Origin: Jejuia algarum
GTDB taxonomy: Bacteria; Bacteroidota; Bacteroidia; Flavobacteriales; Flavobacteriaceae
Direction of reading: 5' to 3'
Assembly: GCA_947495775.1 (NCBI GenBank)
Contig: CANMAQ010000001.1
Location: 248,001-312,000, forward strand
DNA: 64,000 nucleotides
The notes under the pieces were generated by a model, which worked only from the letters and a program-made list of their open reading frames with translations, was not told the DNA's origin and searched no databases. Both the position numbers and the translations under genes were made by a program. Of this stretch, positions 35,834 through 44,725 are shown piece after piece (the first letter of the stretch is position 1; every line of letters begins with the position of its first letter).

Positions 35834-36648
35834 ATCGTTTTACAAATGCTACCACACTTCAAAAAAGATACGAAGGTTTTTTAAACACCCCCGTGTTATG
35901 GCAAAATGCACCTCTATTAGGTTTACAGCCATTTAAAATTCCTGTAACGTATTCTACGATTCCTATTGCTGTAGATTCTAATCTTCGTTTAGGTAAATAT
36001 GTAGAACGTTTGGTGACGTTTCAACTTAACCAAACGAAAAACATTAGTGTTTTGGCTGAAAACATTCAAATTCAACAGCACAAACACACCTTAGGCGAAC
36101 TGGATTGCATCCTCTTAAAAAATGGCAAACCTGTTCATTTAGAAATTGTTTATAAATTTTATGTGTACGATCCTAAAGTAGGCACTTCTGAAATTGCACA
36201 CTGTATTGGTCCTAATCGAAAAGACTCACTTATTGAAAAACTTGAAAAGTTAAGAGACAAGCAGCTGCCCTTACTAAAAACAGAAGCCTGTGCGCCTTAT
36301 TTAAAAGCGCTACAGCTCGATGCCGAACAGATCGCGCAAGAAGTCTACTTTAAAGCACAATTGTTTTTACCTTATACTGCCCAGAAAACAGTTCTAAAAA
36401 CGTTGCATCCTGCTTGTGTTGTGGGCTACTATGTATCGCAAATTGAATTTCAAAAACTTATAGCTTGTAAATTTTACAGGCCAACTAAAAAAGACTGGTT
36501 AATTACCCCTCATACCAGTGTTAACTGGATAGATTTCAAGGCTATTAAAGTACTAACTGCTCCAGATCTAGAGCAACATTATTCTGTATTACTTTGGGTA
36601 AAACACAACACTGGCATTCTACAGAAAATATTTCTGATATGGTGGTAA
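35830..36648 (+). CDS. DUF1853 family protein, TTG start
   Basis: 272 residues. The only start that keeps the conserved N-terminus (LQKRYEGFLNTPVLWQ) is TTG at 35830, which overlaps the upstream stop in TTGA. The core reads LGELDCILLKNGKPVHLEIV followed by YKFYVYD, with D, E and K placed like a PD-(D/E)xK nuclease-type motif (G-E-L-D, then E-I-x-Y-K); this likeness is my own reading. DUF1853 has no assigned function. It is the second gene of a unit with the metallophosphoesterase, which may hint at nucleic-acid or phosphate chemistry. Confidence 0.82.
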   Translation: MNRFTNATTLQKRYEGFLNTPVLWQNAPLLGLQPFKIPVTYSTIPIAVDSNLRLGKYVERLVTFQLNQTKNISVLAENIQIQQHKHTLGELDCILLKNGKPVHLEIVYKFYVYDPKVGTSEIAHCIGPNRKDSLIEKLEKLRDKQLPLLKTEACAPYLKALQLDAEQIAQEVYFKAQLFLPYTAQKTVLKTLHPACVVGYYVSQIEFQKLIACKFYRPTKKDWLITPHTSVNWIDFKAIKVLTAPDLEQHYSVLLWVKHNTGILQKIFLIWW

Positions 36649-36681
36649 GCTTTACGGTAGAGCAATACTAAAAAAGTGCTC

Positions 36682-37014
36682 TTAACTTTCTGGTGCCAAT
36701 TCCACTTCTAGTCCTTCCATTTCTGGCGTCATTTGAATTTGACAACCTAGGCGGCTACTATCTTTAACATCAAAAGCTTCAGATAACATCGCCTCTTCAT
36801 CATCGCCCATCTCTGGCAATTCAGTATCACTAAGCACATAACATTGGCAAGATGCACACATGGCCATACCACCACAAACACCTATAGTACCTTCTGGAGC
36901 CAGTTCGTAAGAACGTACCACTTCCATTAAATTCATAGCCATATCTGTAGGTGCTACAATATCGTGTGTGACACCATCTCTATCTGTTATCTTTATGTTT
37001 ATATCTTGACTCAT
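36682..37014 (-). CDS. [2Fe-2S] ferredoxin, adrenodoxin type
   Basis: 110 residues. The cluster ligands appear as C-x5-C-x2-C in GVCGGMAMCASCQCYV and a fourth Cys in SSRLGCQIQMTPEMEGL, the adrenodoxin/Isc ferredoxin pattern. It is acidic, as usual. It sits 112 bp downstream of the NifU-like gene on the same strand. A -7 element (TACTTTTG, 37066-37059) in that gap may give it its own promoter. Likely electron donor for iron-sulfur assembly or redox enzymes. Confidence 0.92.
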   Translation of the reverse strand: MSQDINIKITDRDGVTHDIVAPTDMAMNLMEVVRSYELAPEGTIGVCGGMAMCASCQCYVLSDTELPEMGDDEEAMLSEAFDVKDSSRLGCQIQMTPEMEGLEVELAPES

Positions 37015-37126
37015 ATAAAAAAATTAGGGTTACGCTAAACACATACCATTTTGCGTGCCAAAAGTATTATTTATTCTGTTATTTATCTAGGAAATCCACT
37101 AAGAAAGCGTCTTAAAAGCGTTTTAT

Positions 37127-37369
37127 TTACAGCTCTATATTAACGACTTCTTCTATTTGAGGTGCATGTTTCTTAATCGTCATCTCTACACCAGACTTTA
37201 ACGTCATTTGATTCACACTACAACCTACACAGGCACCTTGCAACTGTACTTTTACAAGTTTACCATCTTCAATAGAGAGTAATGAAATATCGCCACCATC
37301 ACTTTGTAAAAATGGACGAATTTCTTCTAATGCTTTTTCAACGTTTATTTTTAATTCTTCTGAAGTCAT
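37127..37369 (-). CDS. NifU-like Fe-S scaffold/carrier domain protein
   Basis: 80 residues, just the C-terminal NifU domain (Nfu). The cluster-binding CxxC lies in LQGACVGCSVNQMTLKSGVE, preceded by EIRPFLQSDGGDISLLSI. It carries Fe-S clusters to target proteins as a dimer. It starts 4 bp after the mrp stop, so the two are one operon, which matches a joint role as cluster carriers. Confidence 0.95.
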   Translation of the reverse strand: MTSEELKINVEKALEEIRPFLQSDGGDISLLSIEDGKLVKVQLQGACVGCSVNQMTLKSGVEMTIKKHAPQIEEVVNIEL

Positions 37370-37373
37370 TGTT

Positions 37374-38510
37374 TTATTTTTTTACACTTGAACAGCCTGC
37401 CATAGTGGTTATCTTAATTGCTTCCGTTGGTGGCAACGCATCATTACGGTTCACAACCTCTTCTACTACATTTCGAGTAATTTCCTCAAAAGCCTGCTCT
37501 AACGGTGTTGCGGTTTGCAAGGCTGCTGGACGTCCTACATCTCCTGCCTCTCTTATGCTCTGCACTAAAGGAATTTCTCCTAAAAACGGCACTTTTAAGT
37601 CTTCCGACAGGTGTTTTGCGCCTTCTTTTCCAAAGATATGATACTTATTATCAGGCAGTTCTTCTGGTGTAAAATACGCCATATTTTCAATAATTCCTAA
37701 AACAGGTACATTTATACTCTCTTGTTGGAACATTGCAACACCCTTCTTCGCATCTGCTAAAGCCACATTTTGTGGTGTACTTACCACAACAGCTCCTGTA
37801 ATCGGTAACGATTGCATGATACTTAAATGAATATCTCCTGTTCCTGGAGGTAAATCCAATAATAAGAAATCGATCTCTCCCCAATGTGCATCAAAAATCA
37901 TTTGATTTAAAGCTTTTGCTGCCATAGGACCACGCCATACTACGGCTTGATCTGGCTGTGTAAAAAAGCCTATAGATAATATTTTAACGCCATAATTTTC
38001 GATAGGTTTCATCTTAGACTTTCCGTCTATTGTTACGGCTAAAGGTTTCTCTTCTGCGACATCGAACATGATTGGCATAGACGGCCCATAAATATCAGCA
38101 TCTAAAACCCCTACTTTAAAACCCATTTTAGATAAGGTTACAGCTAAGTTGGCTGTAACTGTAGATTTCCCTACACCGCCTTTACCTGAAGCTACAGCTA
38201 CAATGTTCTTAATTCCCGGGATAGGATTTCCTTTTATAACGTTTGCTTTTGGTGGTGCTGGTGCTTCTACCTTAAGATTTACAGTAATTTTCGCTTTATC
38301 ATACACTTTGTCATGTATGGTTTTCAAAATATCAACCTCTGTGCGTTTCTTCGCTTGTAAACTGGGATTGGTAATCGTAATATCTACAATAACCTCATCG
38401 GCAAAAGTGACTACATTTTTAACAGCTCCACTCTCTACCATATTTTGTCCTTCTCCTGGAACGGTTATGGTTTCTAAAGCTTTTAATATATCTTGCTTAT
38501 TTAACTTCAT
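37374..38510 (-). CDS. mrp: Mrp/ApbC (Nbp35-type) Fe-S carrier P-loop ATPase
   Basis: 378 residues. The N-terminal DUF59/MIP18 domain (about 1-85) is followed by the P-loop ATPase with deviant Walker A VASGKGGVGKSTVTANLAV, switch LDADIYGPSMP and DLPPGTGDIHLS. The CxxC that binds the Fe-S cluster in E. coli Mrp is absent; that region reads ENMAYFTPEELPDNKYHIFG. A lone Cys near the C-terminus (MAGCSSVKK) might contribute. It is the first gene of the mrp-nfu(-ferredoxin) unit. Confidence 0.93.
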   Translation of the reverse strand: MKLNKQDILKALETITVPGEGQNMVESGAVKNVVTFADEVIVDITITNPSLQAKKRTEVDILKTIHDKVYDKAKITVNLKVEAPAPPKANVIKGNPIPGIKNIVAVASGKGGVGKSTVTANLAVTLSKMGFKVGVLDADIYGPSMPIMFDVAEEKPLAVTIDGKSKMKPIENYGVKILSIGFFTQPDQAVVWRGPMAAKALNQMIFDAHWGEIDFLLLDLPPGTGDIHLSIMQSLPITGAVVVSTPQNVALADAKKGVAMFQQESINVPVLGIIENMAYFTPEELPDNKYHIFGKEGAKHLSEDLKVPFLGEIPLVQSIREAGDVGRPAALQTATPLEQAFEEITRNVVEEVVNRNDALPPTEAIKITTMAGCSSVKK

Positions 38511-38568
38511 AGCTTGCTTTCAACATCTATTAAGAATACTCGATTCTAATTAAGACTAATTCTAAGGG

Positions 38569-38576
38569 CAAAGATA
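38569..38576 (-). promoter_or_regulatory. -7 promoter element of the mrp operon
   Basis: TATCTTTG on the minus strand matches TAnnTTTG exactly, about 59 bp before the mrp ATG. No TTG lies at the usual 19-bp distance. Confidence 0.35.
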
Positions 38577-38709
38577 GGCAATAATGAATCAAGACGATAA
38601 AACGAAGTCAGAAGTTTTTATTATGTCTTTATTAGATTTAATTATTAGCAACGCATAGACCACTACTGTAGAAAACATGCATTAAAGTTCACAAAGAAAA
38701 GCTCCTATA

Positions 38710-39039
38710 TTACAAAACCTTGGCAGGATCCCAGAACACTGTATCAAAATTTTGCACCTGTAAATCGACAACGGTAACACCCTCACTTTCTAAAAGCTGC
38801 TGCATAAGATTCGTCCCTTCAAAATGGTGCTTTCCTGTTAAAAGTCCTTTTCTATTCACCACCCGATGTGCTGGCACGTCTTTGCCATGCGATCCATTCA
38901 TTGCATACCCCACCATACGCGCACTTCTTGCAGCACCTAGATACTTCGCTATAGCACCATAACTGGTAACGCGTCCATGCGGTATTAAACGTGCTACTTC
39001 ATAAACTTTATCGTAAAAACTTAGGGTTTCTGGTTTCAT
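38710..39039 (-). CDS. Alkyltransferase-like protein (MGMT family without the catalytic Cys)
   Basis: 109 residues. The MGMT DNA-binding domain is clear in IPHGRVTSYGAIAKYLGAAR and ARMVGYAMNGS, but the active-site PCHRV is PAHRVV here: Ala replaces the alkyl-accepting Cys. Such ATL proteins bind O6-alkylguanine without repairing it and hand the lesion to nucleotide excision repair. The C-terminus (FWDPAKVL) is typical. Monocistronic, with a promoter upstream. Confidence 0.93.
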   Translation of the reverse strand: MKPETLSFYDKVYEVARLIPHGRVTSYGAIAKYLGAARSARMVGYAMNGSHGKDVPAHRVVNRKGLLTGKHHFEGTNLMQQLLESEGVTVVDLQVQNFDTVFWDPAKVL

Positions 39040-39149
39040 AGTTAACTTAAGGTTTTATTTATATATTATAGTATATAGACTGCTTTGCTTTGAAAGAGAG
39101 GACTTCTAAAACAATGCCCATTCGATAGCTGAAATTCTCGATACTAGGA

Positions 39150-39181
39150 CAAATATAGCAAAGCATTAGGTTACAGGACAA
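39150..39181 (-). promoter_or_regulatory. Promoter of the alkyltransferase-like gene
   Basis: On the minus strand TTG (39181-39179), 21 bp, TATATTTG (39157-39150). The -7 box is exact and the spacing is close to consensus; the implied leader is about 105 nt. Confidence 0.45.
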
Positions 39182-39275
39182 AATAAGGCGACTCTACAAG
39201 CTAGACCAAATCACACAACACTACTGATTATGAGTCTTTTTGTAAAAAATAAAAAAATTTTAGTAACTTTAAACT

Positions 39276-40229
39276 ATGAAAATTCCTATAGTATTATTGT
39301 CGGTAGTATGTATTCTTTTGAATTGCTGTTCAAGTAACGACGATCAGCCCAATTGTGTCCAAAAACTGTGGTTTAGGGATGTTGATGGTGACGGCTTTGG
39401 GGATCCTGCCAATACACAAGTGTCATGTGAGCAACCTGAAGGCTTTGTTGGAGTAATGGCAGCAAAGGATGTGCCGACTGATACCATAAACCAAAACCCT
39501 GAAATTACTTCGGGAGTGCAAGAGATTTTCTTAATACAAGAGACTAGCGCTAATTATGGCTTTGTACTTTATACGCCTTCTGAATACACCAAAGACACCT
39601 CTGAAACCTTCCCTTTACTCATATACCTCCACGGCGGCGGCGGTAGAGGGCTAGGAAACTCTAAATCGTCTTTCGACAGGGTTATTTTTGACATTACACC
39701 TCCTGGTTTAATTGCTAATAATAAGTGGGCCCCACCAGCGCCTATGGTTGTCGCTTCACCACAATCGCCATCGCTTTGGGACCCTGATGCTTTACATCAA
39801 TTTATAGGTTACCTTATAGAAACCATGAATATAGATACCTCTAGAATTTACATGACAGGATTAAGCATGGGCGCTCGAGGTACGTTTGATTATATCACAG
39901 CCTACGGGGATCGTGCTTATACAGCTGCTGCAGTGCCTATTGCTGGTTGGAGTTTAACAAATAACGGCGTCCCTTTTAAAAACATACCGCTTTGGGCTTT
40001 TCATGGCAGTGCAGATAACATCATTAATGTAAGTGGTTCTATTAACATGGTAAATGCTATAAACAGTTCAAACCCGGCGACTAAAGCGAAGCTTACTATT
40101 TTCCCTGGAGTTAATCACGCTTCATGGGTAAAAGTCTATAACAATTCAGGAACGGGAACAGGAGACCCTAATTACGACCCTTATAACACAAACATATACG
40201 ACTGGATGCTTCAATTTAAAAAAGAATGA
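39276..40229 (+). CDS. Lipoprotein esterase/phospholipase-type alpha/beta hydrolase
   Basis: 317 residues. The lipobox is LLNCC (Cys17 or 18). Residues 30-60 hold a calcium-binding-like DVDGDGFGDP segment, as in secreted proteins with thrombospondin type 3-like motifs. The hydrolase domain (about 80-317) has the oxyanion segment PLLIYLHGGGGRG, the nucleophile in MTGLSMGARGTF (GLSMG), an Asp in AFHGSADNIINVS and the His in PGVNHASWVKVY. It resembles the predicted peptidases and feruloyl-type esterases of polysaccharide-degrading bacteria. It is exported and probably surface-bound; substrate unknown. Confidence 0.85.
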   Translation: MKIPIVLLSVVCILLNCCSSNDDQPNCVQKLWFRDVDGDGFGDPANTQVSCEQPEGFVGVMAAKDVPTDTINQNPEITSGVQEIFLIQETSANYGFVLYTPSEYTKDTSETFPLLIYLHGGGGRGLGNSKSSFDRVIFDITPPGLIANNKWAPPAPMVVASPQSPSLWDPDALHQFIGYLIETMNIDTSRIYMTGLSMGARGTFDYITAYGDRAYTAAAVPIAGWSLTNNGVPFKNIPLWAFHGSADNIINVSGSINMVNAINSSNPATKAKLTIFPGVNHASWVKVYNNSGTGTGDPNYDPYNTNIYDWMLQFKKE

Positions 40230-40262
40230 GGCGCGTTGCCTTAAGCCTCAAAAATTGAAAAC

Positions 40263-40898
40263 TTAGCTATACGCGTCTTTCACAATATTAACCAGAGTGA
40301 CAATAGAAATCACACCTGTAATACCGCCAATAATATAATTCATGTTTTTTTGAGACGTTAATGTCTTGCTTTTTATTTTATCAAAAAAGAACATATAGAT
40401 ATACAGCATGATAAAAGTACCTATACCTGCACCTATCACATAAGCTATAATACTTGGTAATTGAAAATTAAGCCATTTGTAAGACGCCAACGTTATCGTC
40501 ATATAGGCTTGATAAGGGATAGGAAACACATTGATAGCAGACATTAAAAGGCCTTGAAAAAACCGACTGTGTTTGCTTTTTATTTTAGGCTTAATTTCTT
40601 TTTTAATTGTTGCCTTGGCAATAAACAAGAAGTATATAGTGATACCGATAAACAAGACTAAGGCGATACTTCTTAGAACATCAATAACCTCGGGGTGTTT
40701 ACTTAAATAACGTGCAAAAATAGCAGCGATATAGGTTTGTATAAACACCGTAATAGTAACACCTATAGAAAACACAATACCTCTTACATGGCCTTCTTTT
40801 AGACTAATTTTTGCGGCTGTCATATTCAACAACCCCGGTGGTATCACTCCTATTAGCGCAAAGAATAATCCTAAAAAAAAGATATAAGTGATGTCCAC
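40263..40898 (-). CDS. LysE-family transporter
   Basis: 211 residues with about six membrane helices. The N-terminal signature ALIGVIPPGLLNMTAAKISL is a LysE/RhtB-type PPG motif. Start codon GTG at 40898 shares its G with the TAG stop of trmB (TAGTG), so the two are coupled. Members export amino acids or small metabolites; this branch is uncharacterised. Confidence 0.85.
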   Translation of the reverse strand: MDITYIFFLGLFFALIGVIPPGLLNMTAAKISLKEGHVRGIVFSIGVTITVFIQTYIAAIFARYLSKHPEVIDVLRSIALVLFIGITIYFLFIAKATIKKEIKPKIKSKHSRFFQGLLMSAINVFPIPYQAYMTITLASYKWLNFQLPSIIAYVIGAGIGTFIMLYIYMFFFDKIKSKTLTSQKNMNYIIGGITGVISIVTLVNIVKDAYS

Positions 40899-41575
40899 TA
40901 AGATTTTATTTTAAAGCGAATATAGGTAATTGGTTTGTTTTGCTCTAAATATTGTGATTCGTAGTACGTTTGTATAGACGTCACTTCTTCTGGGCTACCT
41001 TCTTGTTTATATACATTATGATTGGCGTACAACACGTCGTGTCCTGCTCCATGTAAAAGCCCTAAGGTATAACCATGCATGAATTCACTGTCAGTTTTAA
41101 GGTTTACCACACCATCTGGTTTTAAAATGCGTTTGTAACGCTCTAAAAACGTAGCATTAGTTAACCGGTGTTTGGTGCGCTTATATTTAATTTGAGGATC
41201 TGGAAATGTAATCCATATCTCATCAACCTCTCCTGCTGCAAACGCATGGTCTATAAGTTCTATTTGCGTACGTAAGAAAGCCACATTAGGAATTTCGTCT
41301 TCTAAAGCCGTCTTAGCCCCTCTCCAAAACCGAGCGCCCTTAATGTCTACACCTATAAAGTTCTTATTGGGGTATTTTTGCGCCAATGCTACGGAGTATT
41401 CTCCTTTGCCACACCCTAGCTCTAAAATGATAGGGTTCTCATTTTTAAAAAACACACGGTTCCATTGCCCTTTTAACTCGTAATCGGTACCGACCAATGC
41501 GTCGCGTTCTGGCTGAAAGACATTACTAAAAGTATCATTTTCTCTAAAACGTTTCAGTTTATTTTTGCTTCCCAA
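40898..41575 (-). CDS. trmB: tRNA (guanosine(46)-N7)-methyltransferase
   Basis: 225 residues. SAM motif ILELGCGKGEYSVALAQKYP, then NFIGVDIKGARFWRGAKTAL, the catalytic-region ITFPDPQIKYKRTKHRLT and VNLKTDSEFM, all typical of TrmB. It makes m7G46 in the variable loop of tRNAs. First gene of a two-gene unit with the LysE-type transporter. Confidence 0.95.
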   Translation of the reverse strand: MGSKNKLKRFRENDTFSNVFQPERDALVGTDYELKGQWNRVFFKNENPIILELGCGKGEYSVALAQKYPNKNFIGVDIKGARFWRGAKTALEDEIPNVAFLRTQIELIDHAFAAGEVDEIWITFPDPQIKYKRTKHRLTNATFLERYKRILKPDGVVNLKTDSEFMHGYTLGLLHGAGHDVLYANHNVYKQEGSPEEVTSIQTYYESQYLEQNKPITYIRFKIKS

Positions 41576-41781
41576 AATTTCTTAACTATTTCTTAGTATT
41601 TCATTTGAATTGGTAAAATTAAGGAAATATATAAGAAGGACTGTATCTTTACTTTTGATTTTAGCTAAAACAGCAAAAGCATTAGAAACTGATGTGCTTT
41701 CTTTTGAGGTATACTGAGAGGTATTTATCCTATTTCTAACGCACATCGCAGCAATTAAAACGCTAAAAAATACGCCGTATT

Positions 41782-42834
41782 ATGAAGAAAAGAATTCTTG
41801 TTGCCCCTTTAAATTGGGGATTAGGTCATGCCACGCGCTGTATTCCAATTATCAAAGGTTTACAGGAACAAGGGTTTGAACCTATTATTGCAAGCGATGG
41901 TGTTGCCCTTAGCTTATTACAAAAAGAATTTCCCAACCTAAATACGATACCCCTACCGTCTTACAATATTACATATGCAAAAAAAGGCGCCTATTTTAAG
42001 TTAAAACTCTTAAAGGACACGCCTAAGCTCTTACAAACTATAAAAGCAGAAAAAGAAGCTCTTAAAAGTATTATTAAAACCCATAATATTAGTGGTGTAA
42101 TTTCTGATAATAGATTGGGGCTGTATCACAAAAAAGTACCCTGTGTGTTTATCACCCATCAGCTCACTGTGTTAAGCGGGAAGACCACTTGGTTAAGCAC
42201 TAAGATGCATGATAAGTTTATTAAAAAATTTGATGAATGTTGGGTTCCAGATTCAAAAGGCACTCCTAACCTATCTGGTAAACTAGGTCATAAAAACACG
42301 CCTAATATCCCTACTAAATATATTGGTCCTATAAGCCGATTTGAAAAACGCAATAGCGACATCCCTATAGATTTACTCATTTTACTTTCTGGTCCAGAAC
42401 CGCAACGCAGCCTTTTAGAAGGTAAATTATTGCAAGAGATAGAAGGTTACGAAGGCCGTATTGTATTTGTAAAAGGAATTATGGAACAACAGCAACATAT
42501 TGAAACTTATAAAAACGCCACTTTCTATAATTTTATGACTTCGGAAACTCTTGAAGACACCATAAACAACAGTAAATTGGTACTGTCGCGCTCGGGATAC
42601 ACTACTGTTATGGATTTGGCGAAATTAGAAAAAAACGCCTTCTTTATTCCAACGCCGGGACAGTCGGAACAAGAATACCTCGCTAAACGCCTTAAAAAGC
42701 AAGGTTTTATAGCAAGTTGCAAACAAAAAGAGTTTACGATAGATTTACTAGACCAAACAGAAAACTATAAAGGTTTAAAAAGTTTTAACACTGAAGTAGA
42801 TTACAAAGATCTATTTACGCTTTTTCTAAGGTAA
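41782..42834 (+). CDS. MurG-like / family 28-type glycosyltransferase
   Basis: 350 residues. It starts ILVAPLNWGLGHATRCIPII, a GT-B N-terminal Gly-rich loop, and the C-terminal half has SRSGYTTVMDLAKLEKNAFF followed by PTPGQSEQEYLAKRLKKQG, the donor-sugar-binding pattern of MurG-like enzymes. The conserved PL-W-GHATR start occurs in an uncharacterised group found across Flavobacteriia. Donor and acceptor unknown, possibly a cell-envelope glycan. The 3' end overlaps the convergent sensor kinase gene by 20 bp. A TACTTTTG -7 match lies at 41650-41657. Confidence 0.85.
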   Translation: MKKRILVAPLNWGLGHATRCIPIIKGLQEQGFEPIIASDGVALSLLQKEFPNLNTIPLPSYNITYAKKGAYFKLKLLKDTPKLLQTIKAEKEALKSIIKTHNISGVISDNRLGLYHKKVPCVFITHQLTVLSGKTTWLSTKMHDKFIKKFDECWVPDSKGTPNLSGKLGHKNTPNIPTKYIGPISRFEKRNSDIPIDLLILLSGPEPQRSLLEGKLLQEIEGYEGRIVFVKGIMEQQQHIETYKNATFYNFMTSETLEDTINNSKLVLSRSGYTTVMDLAKLEKNAFFIPTPGQSEQEYLAKRLKKQGFIASCKQKEFTIDLLDQTENYKGLKSFNTEVDYKDLFTLFLR

Positions 42835-43855
42835 AAGAAAACTCACTTCCTACACCATATTCACTTTCTACATAGATACGTTCGTTATGCGCTTCTATAA
42901 TGTGTTTTACAATGGACAAACCTAAACCAGATCCGCCTTCGCTTCGAGATCCGCTTTTATCGACACGGTAAAAACGTTCGAACAAACGTTCTAGGTGATT
43001 TTTTTCAATACCCTCTCCATTATCAGTCACACGAACTATAGCCTTGTTTTTTATAAGATTTTCAATACTTATCTCGGTAGTCCCCTTAACACGCCCGTAT
43101 TTTAAGGAATTAATCACCAAATTCACCAATACTTGTTGGATACGTTCTTTATCGGCTTTAACCCATATTGGCTTGTCATAATTGCGATCGAAGGTTAGTG
43201 TTATATTTTTAGAACTTGCACGCATTTCTACCATGCCAAAGACATCGTTAATAAGTGCTACCACATCAAATTCTTCGGGTTGCAACCTTAAATCTCCTGC
43301 TTCTAGTTTTGTTATTAAATCTAAATCACTAACAATGTAGCTTAATCGTTCTACAGCACTATTGGCGCGTTCTAAGTACTTTTTTCGTATTTTCTTATCG
43401 TCCATAGCCCCATCTAGTAAGGTTAGGATATACCCTTGAATAGTAAACAAAGGCGTTTTAAGTTCGTGAGAAACATTCCCTAAAAACTCTTTACGGTATT
43501 GTTCTCTTACTTTTAAAGTTTCTATTTCTAATTTTTTATCTCTGGCAAACTTATCAATTTCTTGGGTAAGGGTTGCCATGTCTGTTGTGATAGCGCCTCG
43601 CGTTAAACTCGTAGATTCTAAAAGCGTTAAATCGTCATAGATGGTTTTAACCCTTCTGTAAATATATCGCTCTATTCTATATTGAATAATAACAAATGAA
43701 AAGGCATAACAGCATACTGCAAATAAAAAAACAGGCAGAAATTTAAAGGAAAAAAAGTAAAACAAAAAAACACTCATTAAGAGTGTAAAAAAGATAGTGA
43801 TATACGTAGAAGTACTCACTGCGAACTTATAAGATTTTTTAAATTTTACCTGCAT
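42815..43855 (-). CDS. Sensor histidine kinase (PhoR-like)
   Basis: 346 residues. Two N-terminal membrane helices (about 11-55) are separated by only a few residues, so there is no extracytoplasmic sensor domain. The HisKA domain carries His in LGNVSHELKTPLFTIQGY, and the HATPase domain has RVTDNGEGIEKNHLERLFER and GGSGLGLSIVKHIIEAH. It starts within the stop of the regulator gene (TAATG). Pair and layout match PhoB-PhoR-type systems; the signal is probably read from a membrane partner. Confidence 0.92.
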   Translation of the reverse strand: MQVKFKKSYKFAVSTSTYITIFFTLLMSVFLFYFFSFKFLPVFLFAVCCYAFSFVIIQYRIERYIYRRVKTIYDDLTLLESTSLTRGAITTDMATLTQEIDKFARDKKLEIETLKVREQYRKEFLGNVSHELKTPLFTIQGYILTLLDGAMDDKKIRKKYLERANSAVERLSYIVSDLDLITKLEAGDLRLQPEEFDVVALINDVFGMVEMRASSKNITLTFDRNYDKPIWVKADKERIQQVLVNLVINSLKYGRVKGTTEISIENLIKNKAIVRVTDNGEGIEKNHLERLFERFYRVDKSGSRSEGGSGLGLSIVKHIIEAHNERIYVESEYGVGSEFSFTLEKA

Positions 43856-44532
43856 TAATCTACGAACTTGTAGCCAACACCTTTAACGGTTTTAAAGCTC
43901 TTATCTCCAATTTTTTCTCTTAGTTTACGAATGTGAACATCTATAGTACGCCCACCAACAACAACCTCGTTGCCCCAAACTTTATCTAAAATCTCATCGC
44001 GTTTAAAAACCTTACCTGGCTTAGACGCTAATAAAGATAATAATTCAAACTCTTTTCGTGGTAAAATGATTTCTTCACCTTTTAGAATAATTTTATACTC
44101 ATCGCGGTTAATCACCAAATTACCCACTTTAACAGTATCTTTTACGTCTTCTTTAAAACGCCTTAATAAGGCTTTAACCTTACTTACTAATACCTTAGGT
44201 TTAATCGGTTTTGTAATGTAATCGTCTGCACCTGCGTCGAAACCAGCAACCTGAGAATAATCTTCGCCTCTAGCCGTTAAAAATGTAATAACCACATCCT
44301 TTAGCTCTGGGTTCTTTCTAATGGTTTCACAAGCTTCAATACCATCCATCTCTGGCATCATCACATCTAAAATAATGAGTTGCGGCAATTCTTTTTTTGC
44401 TTTCTTGACCGCTTCAACACCGTTTTCTGCTGTAATTACCTGATAGCCTTCGTTAGATAAATTATAACCAACAATCTCGAGAATATCTGGCTCGTCGTCT
44501 ACTAACAGTATTTTAATGTCTTTCGTGTTCAT
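43855..44532 (-). CDS. OmpR/PhoB-family response regulator
   Basis: 225 residues. The receiver has the acidic pair LLVDDEPD, phospho-acceptor Asp in LIILDVMMPEMDG, Thr in VITFLTARGED and Lys in DYITKPIKP. The C-terminal winged helix shows FELLSLLASKPGKVFKRDEI, then VGGRTIDVHIRKLREKIG and VKGVGYKFVD. It is encoded just before its kinase with a 1-bp overlap. Similar flavobacterial pairs are annotated as PhoB-PhoR, but no pst genes are nearby. Confidence 0.95.
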   Translation of the reverse strand: MNTKDIKILLVDDEPDILEIVGYNLSNEGYQVITAENGVEAVKKAKKELPQLIILDVMMPEMDGIEACETIRKNPELKDVVITFLTARGEDYSQVAGFDAGADDYITKPIKPKVLVSKVKALLRRFKEDVKDTVKVGNLVINRDEYKIILKGEEIILPRKEFELLSLLASKPGKVFKRDEILDKVWGNEVVVGGRTIDVHIRKLREKIGDKSFKTVKGVGYKFVD

Positions 44533-44725
44533 TAGGAATAGTGCAATTTAAGATTCAAATAGTAAATATAGGACTATTACATTAAAGTTGTATTTTCTAC
44601 TACACAAATAACATTAACGTAACACTCTAGCCACTGAAGGTTAACTTTTCGACCTAGTGCTTAAATCTTTAACATTATTTTGGTATAACTTTTGCGGTGT
44701 TTGTAGTATTTTTACAACGTAAATA

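Noticed and set aside
36659..36682. Hairpin AGAGCA/TGCTCT between DUF1853 and ferredoxin genes
   Set aside because: Only six base pairs with a 12-base loop and no clear T-run; too weak to call a terminator.
40227..40250. Hairpin TGAGGC/GCCTCA after the esterase gene
   Set aside because: Short stem, 12-base loop and a poor T-run; might act as a weak terminator but is not convincing.
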